NCBI GenBank assembly: GCA_036924285.1
Contig: JAYKYS010000010.1
Coordinates: forward strand, 9,114,001 to 9,178,000
DNA: 64,000 nucleotides
Source: Asterella californica
Lineage: Eukaryota > Streptophyta > Marchantiopsida > Marchantiales > Aytoniaceae
Direction: 5' to 3'
Below, piece by piece: positions 56,534-64,000 of the stretch (its first letter is position 1; every line of letters starts with the position of its first letter). The notes under the pieces were generated by a model that was given only the letters and a program-made list of their open reading frames with translations, had not been told where the DNA came from and ran no database searches. The translations under genes and the position numbers were made by a program.

Positions 56534-57035
56534 TCGGTTTAGCAAACTAGCGAAGTTTGCTCCGACCTTGGACACTGCAACAGCGTTCACGACTTCTCGC
56601 TTGTTCCTAGATACTTGGTGGCGTTCACATGGATTACCTTGGAGTATTATTTCAGATCGAGACTCTAAGTTCACAAGTGCCTTTTGGAAACACTTGTTCC
56701 AAAAATTGGGGACTAAGTTAATATTTAGTACCGCCTTTCATCCGAAAACAGATGGGCAAACGGAACGAGTTAACTCGGTTCTGAATCAATACTTGAGGAA
56801 TTATGTGAGCGCGGACCAAAGTGATTGGGCGGAGTGGCTCAGTCTTGCGGAGTATTGCTACAATTCCACGAAGCATTCGACAACCGGTGAATCGCCGTTC
56901 TTGCTGGCTTACGGACGTGAGCCAGAAGGGCCTCTTGACTTGACTCTTGCAGGGAGTTCTACATCGGCACGACCAAGAACACGGCAAACATCAGCTGAAG
57001 AGTTGGTGGAGGCAATGCAGCGGCGCGAGGAGTAA
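56502..57035 (+). CDS. Integrase catalytic core segment
   Basis: Frame shifted by one relative to RT. The text continues the integrase core directly after the frameshift ([13 protein letters not shown]). SDRDSKF gives the second Asp (residue 52 of this frame) and DGQTERVN the Glu (88), spaced D-35-E as in active integrases. Typical YHPKTDGQ-like text precedes it. It ends in TAA at 57033-57035 within a region where the related sequence clearly reads on (VKKNLEKAQQRY), so this is a nonsense mutation. Confidence 0.92.
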   Translation: MNTTQIFVIVDRFSKLAKFAPTLDTATAFTTSRLFLDTWWRSHGLPWSIISDRDSKFTSAFWKHLFQKLGTKLIFSTAFHPKTDGQTERVNSVLNQYLRNYVSADQSDWAEWLSLAEYCYNSTKHSTTGESPFLLAYGREPEGPLDLTLAGSSTSARPRTRQTSAEELVEAMQRREE

Positions 57036-57533
57036 GTAAAGAAGAACCTCGAGAAGGCACAGCAACGATACACGAAGCAAGTAAACAAGCATCGGCGACA
57101 AGTGAAGTTTCAAGTGGGCGAAGAAGTATGGTTAAGTACAAAAAACTTCACACTTCCGAAGGAAATATCGGCGAAGTTTTCATCGAAGTTTGCGGGACCT
57201 TTTGTCATTGTCAAGAATCCGCACGAAGACGTCTATACCTTAGACCTTCCTCGCGAGTGGCAGTTGCATCCGACTTTCCATGTTTCTTTATTAAAGAAAC
57301 ACTTCAAGGATGATTTGCGACCGGAGCGCAAACAAGTTCTTAGGCCTCAACCTGATGTCGTGCAAGGCGAAGCAAAATATGAGGTGGAGTCCATTTTGCG
57401 ATCTCGGCGCAAATCAAACCGGATGGAGTACTTGGTCAAATGGCGTGGTTACCATTTGAAGGAAGCAACTTGGGTGCCAGAGGAAGATCTCGCACATGCG
57501 AGCGAAGTATTGGACCTCTTCAAACGGCGATAA
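57036..57533 (+). CDS. Integrase C-terminus with chromodomain
   Basis: Same frame as the integrase core. Counting from 57102, FQVGEEVWLSTKN and KFAGPFVIVKNPHEDVYTLDLP form the GPY/F-type module (residues 3-50), then HPTFHVSLLKKH. The chromodomain spans about 91-141 (YEVESILRSRR, YLVKWRGYHLKEATWVPEEDL). The aromatic cage positions are filled by Y93, W114 and W124, as in group I chromodomains that bind methylated histone H3. It would target integration to heterochromatin. It ends in TAA at 57531. Confidence 0.92.
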   Translation, partial: VKKNLEKAQQRYTKQVNKHRRQVKFQVGEEVWLSTKNFTLPKEISAKFSSKFAGPFVIVKNPHEDVYTLDLPREWQLHPTFHVSLLKKHFKDDLRPERKQVLRPQPDVVQGEAKYEVESILRSRRKSNRMEYLVKWRGYHLKEATWVPEEDLAHASEVLDLFKRR

Positions 57534-58264
57534 GGACAACAAGGGCGTTAGCAAGATGAGGACATCTCCTTCCAGCGAGGGGTGAAGAAACAACGAACCA
57601 TACGAGTAGCAACTTGAGGCGATTTGGGCCGATGGACTTTGTAGCTTTGACTTGTGTTTGGAAATAAAGATTTTGTTTCTTGAAAATTGTCTAAGTGTGT
57701 TGGTAGTGCATGGCTATGACTAGTTCTGATCAGATGCCTAGGATGTTGTCAAGAGGAGGAACGAAGCACACTCAAAGGAAGCGAGCTGGTTTGGATAAGC
57801 ATCTAAATCAAGACTAAGTCTTGATGTCAAGACTTAGGTTTGCCGTAGCGTTGGCAAAGCAAGTACGAAATTTCATACTTGTCTTGGGGCTTGGGGTGAT
57901 CTTGCTTTGTGGTTTTCTACAAAGTAAACTTAGTCTCGCGTCTAAGTCAAATCAGGTTGCGACCGAAAAGTGAGTTTCAGGTGACTTCGTAAGTAGGTGT
58001 GAATATTTATAGTTTGCAAGTTAGAGTCTTAAGTAGAATGTTTAGAAGTTGCCAACTAGTTTTGTTTAGGGTAAGCCAAAAAGGTAAGGCTTTTCCCGAG
58101 ACTAGTTGGAATTTTCTAAGTGTTCTAGCGACAACTTAAGACTCAAGCCAAGAAAGGAATTGCGGGTTAGCTACCAGAATGCAATTCTGACGCCAAGGGG
58201 TTGGCTACCCATTTTGAACTTGGTGTTAACTTAAACGATCATTGTTGATGAGGGCATCAACCTC
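57534..58264 (+). other. Chromovirus 3' noncoding region
   Basis: About 730 bp without open frames, between pol and the polypurine tract. Part of the same text occurs inverted at 59979-60635 as the remnant of the outer element, so it is a regular part of this family. Confidence 0.8.
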
Positions 58265-58279
58265 CAAAGTGGGGGTGAG
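58265..58279 (+). other. Polypurine tract
   Basis: AAAGTGGGGGTGAG immediately precedes the TGTCGCG start of the 3' LTR. It is the expected primer for plus-strand DNA synthesis. Confidence 0.8.
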
Positions 58280-59394
58280 TGTCGCGCCCCTCATTCTCAA
58301 GATCGGGCGCAGACGCGAACAACAGAACCCTAGCGGACTTGCGCTAGGTTGTGAACGCTGCGAGTGGGACTTAACGGCTTGACCGGCAAGTCGGGATCAG
58401 ATGAACCCTATGTGGTTCTCTGAACCAAGGTTAGAACCTTGGGTTAGGACATAAGGGCCTACCCCAAGAGGGCCCCAGACGAACGCTGACCTAAAGGGGC
58501 GAGTCTGGGAACAGGTTGAAACATGAGTCTCAGACATAGGTCTGAGACGTGGGTCCGAGACGTGGGTCCGAGACGCAGACGAACCACAGGGTTCGACCTT
58601 GGGTCTAGACCACAGGTTTCGGAAAAACTGCTAAGTGTTGGAGCTCCAAGGACGTTTTAGGTCGTGGACGGAGCTCCACGTAAGATCTCGAGGCGAGTGA
58701 GGTATCATTGGAAAGATCTCGTCGAGAGCTTTCCAGTGATATATAACACTCCTCGATCTGACCTCCGAGCTGGAAGTTATGACCGAACCACAATCGGGTT
58801 GTGGTATAATTTTCAAGGACCAAAGAGGAGGGCGGGGCCGCCGATCCCCTGAAGTATATATGAGGGGGGGCTCGATGCCTGGGTGGGCCAGGACGAGTCA
58901 CCTGACCCCAGGGTTCAGCGGGCGGACTCTGGGGGCATGAGCTAATGGCTGGGCCGGTTCCAAGGCACGTTCCGATCCAGACTTGCACGTCTGGACTTAG
59001 GAACGATGTAAGGGCTGGGGCAAGACTAGAGAACGAGTCGGCGGGTTAGACCACCGTTCGGGAGCCTAGACCGAGACGGACATCACGGGCGGTTGGACCG
59101 CTAGGTGTGCTGGAGGCACCGTTTAGGACCCTGGACTTTATGGGAAGTCCGTCCCAAGTCATCTTGTGACTTGCTCATGTTTGGGACCGACCTAGGCGGA
59201 TCTAGGTCGGGACTTAGGAACTGCTGAGCTTGATAAATAAGGAGACGGTCCGGCTCCGGTCCGGATCAAACAGAACTAAGGTAAGTGGTGCATGGACACT
59301 AACTTGTGATTGTGTTTGCAGGTTAGTGGTGTAAAGTTTGCGACCTACTGAGCTAGAGCTTCCGCTAGCGTAACAAGACGGTAGGTGCGCAAAA
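58280..59394 (+). repeat. 3' LTR of the chromovirus
   Basis: 1115 bp, about 97-98% identical to the 5' LTR by eye, with the same hairpins and TATATAT near 58855. It ends GCGCAAAA, followed by the right CCCAC target duplication (59395-59399). Frames through it on both strands are not coding. Confidence 0.93.
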
Positions 59395-59978
59395 CCCACC
59401 CAGGCATCGAGTCGTCCCTCATATATACTTCTGGAGATTTGCGACTCCGCCCTCCTCTTTGATCCCTGAAAATTATATCACAACCCAATCACGGGATCGG
59501 CTATACTTCTCAGCTCGGAGGTCAGTTCGAGGAGTTCTGCATATCACTTGAAAGCTCTCGTCGAGACCTTTTCAATGATATCTTATTCGTCTCGAGATCT
59601 TACATGGAGTTCCTTCCACGATCTAAAACGTCGCTGGAGCTCCAACACTTAGCAGTTTTTCTGAAATCTGTGGTCCAGACCAGACCCGGACCCTGTGGTT
59701 CAGACGCACGTCTCAAACCTATGTCTCAGACCTACGTTTCGGTCTGTTTCCAGACTTGTCTCCTTAGATCAGCGTTCGTTTAGGGTCGTCTTGGAGTAGG
59801 CCCTCATGTCATAACCCAATGTTCCAACTTTGGTTTAGAGAACCACTCAAGGTTCATCTGTTCTCGATCTCCCAGCCAAGCCGTTAAGTCCTGCTCGTAG
59901 TGTTCACAACCTAGCGCAAGTCCACTAGGGTTTTGTTGTTCGCGTCTGCACCCGATCTTGAGAATGAAGATCACGACA
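59395..59978 (-). mobile_element. Outer gypsy LTR, 5' part
   Basis: Continuation of 51251-51751. On the minus strand it starts TGTCGTGATC at 59978. It is more diverged from the inner LTRs than they are from each other, so it is older. Confidence 0.85.
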
Positions 59979-60635
59979 TCCACCTCCACTTTGGAGATTG
60001 ATGTCTTCATCAACAATGATCCTTAAGTTAACGTCAAGTTCAAAATGGATAGTCAACCCCTTGGTGTCAGAATTGCGTTCTAGTAGCTAACCCGCAATTC
60101 TCTTCTTGGCTTGGTCTTAAGTTGTCGCTAGAACACTTAGAAAATTCCAACTAGTCTCGAGAAAGCCTAACTTTTTTTACCAGCCCTAAAAAAACTAGTT
60201 GACAATTTCTAAACATTATACTTAAGTCTCTAACTTGCTAACTTATAAGTATTCACACCTTCTTAGGAGGTCCTCCGAAGCTCACTTTCTGGTCGCAACC
60301 TGATTTGACTTAAGACCCGCGACTAAGTTTACTTTATAGTTAGAAAACCGCTACGCAAGATCGCCACAAGCGCCAAGACAAATATAAAATTCGTACTTGC
60401 TTTGCCAACGCTACGGCGAACCTAAGTCTTGACATCAAGATTTAGTCTTGATTTAGATGCTTATCCAAACTAGCTCGCTTCCTTTGAGTGTACTTCGTTT
60501 CTCTTCTTGACAACATCCTAGGCATCTGATCAAAACTAGTCATAGCCATGCACTATCAATACACTTAGACAAATTTCAAGAAACAAATTCTTTATTTTCA
60601 CAAAATACAAGATAAAACTACAAAGTCTATGGTCC
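59979..60635 (-). mobile_element. Truncated internal 3' region of the outer gypsy element
   Basis: The reverse complement matches 57640-58279 (ending in the purine tract CCAAAGTGGAGGTGG before the LTR start). It stops near 60635, where unrelated AT-rich DNA begins, so all coding parts are missing. The outer LTR is therefore a 3' LTR. Confidence 0.8.
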
Positions 60636-62480
60636 CATTTTCTCTCTTTATGGGTTATGTCTCCCATCCAGGTTGATCTAATATTTAATATTTATAAATA
60701 TTTCAATAATATAAGCTTAGTATAAAATTGTATTTAATATTTAAATATTTTCTGATAACAGCAAAAAGACAACTGTTCTCCAGAAGTTCATGTTGCATGC
60801 ATATTTACTTGCTGGGATATATATCAGCAGCTGTAGGCACAAATTTCTATAACCTCACCCACACTATTCACAATTAACTCTACACATATTATTGATGTCG
60901 TGTGGTAATGTTATTGCAAGCTTAGCATCTTGTTTGTTAGTTCATTGGATGATCAAAATTCATGTTATATTAAAATTAAAACGGTTCTCTCCAGTGAAAG
61001 ATGACCAAAAAAATTCACCTTACTTTTCAACCTTTGTCTTTTTTTGGACTCTCCAAAATCGACGATAAACTATGCAAATGATTTATTACTATTTTCATTC
61101 ACTGCAGGCAATTAATCTAAGTAAACTTAACGTGCTGCACAACTTCCATGACCCCACCAGTGGTGACCACACTTGCTTGTCGTAGTCGGGACTTGAGGAT
61201 ATTGCACGACGAGAAGAAGTTAGCAAAACACAACTTGAATTGCAGTTGCGTGCATATGCGCCACCACGTCACCGTGCATATCCTCCATCTTTTCATGTAG
61301 GAGGTAAATGTGTAAGGGTTTAATGTATTATTTAATTTTTTTGATATATTAGTTTAATCTCATAATAAATTAATGTATTAATAGCTTCAGGTTACTGGAC
61401 TTGTACATTTAGCAACGCGACAGTGTACTCATGCTTTATAGTTTATATTTTGATATTTTTGCATTTCTAAACCATAGACTAATAGTTAATATTTATGAAA
61501 TATTTTAATTCTTTTCATGTACTTAGAATATAATTTTTATTTAAAACTTATATATTTCCTCGATAACAGTCAGCGAGCAAAAGTTCCAAGAAGTTAATCG
61601 AACATGCATATTGTGCCATCTATCACAAAAAGTCACTGTCACTCGACTATTTAATTCATAATAAAACCTTTCCATGTGAACAAGGTTATCATATTTGTCT
61701 CTCCATCTTCATATAGGAATGGATATTCACGATGCAATAAACTCATAATAAGGAAAACGATAGTGTCCAGTCCGATCTCATATGTCAGATTTCATTACCA
61801 AATGAAAAAGTAAAGGATAAAAGAGTTTTTTTATTTATAAAGAGTTCGTGGTTCTTTCTATGCCCTATTCCAGGATTGCGAACTAGTAGAGGCAAGCCTC
61901 CAGGAGTCTTTACACTTTGTTGCTGTTAGAACTATGTAATATCTTAAACTATTGGTGTGAAATAAAGATACCCTTCGTTTAATATTCTTGGAGACAATGT
62001 CATATGGAATGTAAACAAGTTGCTACTGTTGCAAAAACATTACGATGCTATGCATTTGCATGAGAATCCTGTTATATTAGAATTGCAACGGCTTTCTTCA
62101 GTGAAAGACGACAGAAATTCCCTTGCTCTCCGCTATTTTTTGTTCGGAACTCTACAATCTACGGTTACTGTTCACATGCATAGCAAAAATTTGAATATAT
62201 CTACTAATGGATCTACTAGCCACATCTGGGCAACTTAGTGAAACTGAATATATACTCAACCGAACATAATAAATTCATCTAGTGAAAGACTCAAAGATAT
62301 TGTTGATAAATTAGTAAAATCGATCAAGTTAATCATATGGGTATTTTATAAACTTCAGGTAAGTTATCTTCTAAGTTTAATACACTTGTCAATCTTAATA
62401 ATCAACTTTCCAGTAAACTTAAGATTATTCATTTAGTTTGTATTGTCACTGCTTCCAAGTTCGGAAGCAGGTGATAATGC
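60636..62480 (+). repeat. AT-rich DNA with several E-family fragments
   Basis: E words occur at 60655-60815 (TAATATTTATAAATATTTC, GCTTAGTATAAAATTG, GTTCTCCAGAAGTTCATGTTGCATGC) and 61285-61640 (TCCTCCATCTTTTCATGTAGGAGG, AGTTAATATTTATGAAATATTTT, GATAACAGTCAGCGAGCAAAAGTTCC). Between them no gene is recognised. Confidence 0.55.
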
Positions 62481-62775
62481 AAGGGCATTTAATATAATAC
62501 CTAACCCTTCTGGCAGGAAGGGTTAGGGATTATATTAAACACGTCAGTAAATATTATATTAACGAGTATAGTAGACCGGACTTATACCTCCTGAAGCGCG
62601 ACGATGCATTCAACACTTATAGGTTCTTTTTTGCACTCCACGTGTTTCCAGGTTGGGCTAACAAATAACGTTTATGAAATAGTTTAATTATTTATATATA
62701 CTTAGTATATATATTAAATTTAACACTTATATAATTCTTTAATAACAAAAAAAGAATAAAGTAAAAATTCTACGT
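62481..62775 (+). repeat. E-family copy with 62489-62538 hairpin
   Basis: The hairpin arms TTAATATAATACCTAACCCTT and the complement of AAGGGTTAGGGATTATATTAA pair with one mismatch around CTGGCAGG-type loop text. TTGGGCTAACAAATAACGTTTATGAAATA and CTTAGTATATATATTAAATT follow. Confidence 0.7.
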
Positions 62776-63599
62776 ACAACGTCCCCCTCCCACTTAATAC
62801 TTCTTAACACCCTCCCTATGTGCGGCCGCCTTTTTCCGAAAAAACAATCTAACCTCTCCCTACGCGCGGCCCACCAACCGAGAACCAGCCGCACTCTCCG
62901 CTTGGTGTTTTCCCGTCCCCGGCCGGAAGTACGCTTTTGGTGCATATTCAGTTCGCCGTGTGCACCTCGTGTTCAGGCATGATATCTGTGGTATACTTCT
63001 GAGGTCTTCTAGGTGCAGATGAATATACATCCCAACGGCAGTAACGCGAGAACGGAGCAAGAGGACAAGCGACGGTTTCGAGACGAGAAATATGACTTGA
63101 CAGTTGGGCGGTAATTGCGTAGCGGGGTGTTAAATGGAACGTCTTCGACGGGGTTAGGTTTAGATGGCAATCTTTATTTTCTTTGGGGACGGGAGAAAAC
63201 GCGGGGAGGGAATGGCGGAAACTACGTAGCGAGGTCTTTACTTCGGCGGGGTTAACATTAACTGTACGTAGGAATGGTTATCAGAATGTGAATAGACCAT
63301 TGGAAATAGACTGTCCGTATGGAGTTGAAAAACTGAGTTCGAATCCTCTCCAAGCTCTAGATAAACTCATGGAAATAAAAAAAACTCGTCTCGTCCTCTA
63401 GAGGTAGGTTTAAGCAGAAAAAATACTCATATACGAGAGAGACACCGGGCAATTAATGTTGAGCATACGACGAAGCCCCAATGAGTGAAATGCTCAGAGG
63501 GTGTTTAAAGAGGTGTCATTGAAAATTCAATCCCTACTAAATCTCCCAAGATGTCTCAGGGTTGGTTCAATCTAAAAATAATCTCAAAAATATATGTAC
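62776..63599. other. Unassigned, locally GC-rich region
   Basis: 62800-63260 is richer in GC, with CGGCC and GGGG stretches and frames on both strands without motifs. 62965-63030 matches the reverse complement of 15105-15165. 63290-63410 contains GAGTTCGAATCCTC, which alone does not make a tRNA. Confidence 0.35.
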
Positions 63600-64000
63600 A
63601 TTGAAATACATGTTGAGGAACTATCCGGAGGTCTTCTAAGTGCAGATGATTGCGTCCTTCCACACAAAACTTCGGAAGTGATTTCCAAGTGGTCTTTCGG
63701 AACCCAGAAATTTGTTTTATCACACCCCAAGTAAGTTTGTTTTGAGCACATCTCTCTTAACGATGTATAGCTTGATACATGCCCTTGACTAGCTACGATA
63801 GTAAAACCAATCACTTTGTTATGTTTTTATCATTTGAGTATTTTCTATGATGATTAAATATGCATGCAAGACGAATTTCTACTTGCTTGCTGTTTCCAGG
63901 AAAAAAAAAATGTTAACCAAAAATCTTATACTAACCTCAAAAAACAATCGATTTTTTTATAAATGTTATCTGTTCGTCTAACCTGAGAACAAGGGAAGAG
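63600..64000 (-). repeat. Inverted partner of 14560-15140, including an E-family copy
   Basis: The minus strand reads GGTTAGACGAACAGATAACATTTATAAAAA, GGTTAGTATAAGATTTTTGGTTAACA, GGAAACAGCAAGCAAG and GCATGCATATTTAATCATCATAGAAAATACT, then GATTGGTTTTACTATCG and GGGGTGTGATAAAACAAATTTCTGGGTTCC. The copy runs off the window edge. Confidence 0.7.

Larger units (their letters stand above)
51752..59394 (+). mobile_element. Full-length Ty3/gypsy chromovirus retrotransposon
   Basis: 7.64 kb element: LTR (51752-52867), primer-binding site, gag, protease, RT-RNase H, integrase, chromodomain, a noncoding 3' region, polypurine tract and LTR (58280-59394). It is flanked by CCCAC direct repeats. The LTRs differ at roughly 25-30 of 1115 positions by eye, so the insertion is fairly young. 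The single gag-pol frame is broken by three in-frame stops and one frameshift, so this copy is not autonomous. Confidence 0.95.

Noticed and set aside
63330..63352. GAGTTCGAATCCTC, resembling a tRNA T-arm / B box
   Set aside because: No matching acceptor stem, D-arm or anticodon arm can be drawn upstream at tRNA distances.
1..64000. CRISPR arrays, operons or bacterial signals
   Set aside because: None seen; snRNA genes, chromovirus and hAT remnants show eukaryotic nuclear DNA.

Overview
This window looks like nuclear DNA of a green plant (streptophyte). It carries U1 and U2 spliceosomal RNA genes with plant-like sequence, a chromodomain-bearing Ty3/gypsy retrotransposon, and decayed hAT and gypsy copies in AT-rich, gene-poor DNA. 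The short candidate intron (57 nt) and the unfamiliar flanks would fit a bryophyte or lycophyte, but the species cannot be named from the sequence. No ordinary host protein gene is certain. The best candidate is a two-exon open frame at 19785-20343.

Layout. 0.9-3.1 kb holds retroelement debris: a reverse solo LTR, a fragment of a second LTR family, and the 5' piece of a dispersed repeat here called R1. 3.1-11.4 kb is an snRNA cluster in the order U1, U1, U2, U1, then a truncated U2 upstream region, all on the + strand. Each unit consists of a long upstream block, a compact promoter, the snRNA, and a shared downstream module (M). 13.0-13.6 kb has a truncated U1 pseudogene joined to a hAT-associated repeat. 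14.3-15.2 kb is a small repeat family (E) that recurs at 40, 43 and 60-64 kb. 15.2-21 kb is mostly unrecognised DNA. 21-38 kb is a nested TE complex: R1 copies, a solo LTR, two inverted hAT transposase remnants around a block with a U1 fragment and a Ulp1-protease-like remnant, and a decayed gypsy PR-RT. 38-44.4 kb is AT-rich with little recognisable content. 44.4-48.9 kb is a second U1-U2 cluster in the opposite orientation, including a 2.1 kb inverted copy of the U2 region. 48.9-51.2 kb has a third R1 copy and a gag-like remnant. 51.25-60.6 kb is a full-length chromovirus inserted, with a CCCAC target duplication, into the LTR of an older opposite-strand relative. 60.6-64 kb is E-family repeats.

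How the parts relate. The spliceosomal RNA genes are the only clearly functional class. U1 and U2 alternate, share motif positions in their promoters, and share downstream DNA, so they appear to have spread as one composite U1-U2 repeat unit that was later inverted, truncated and invaded by transposons. The most interesting points are this alternating U1-U2 organisation, its non-canonical promoter, and a roughly 430 bp island upstream of U2 that is better conserved between the two copies than U2 itself. All similarity counts were made by eye.
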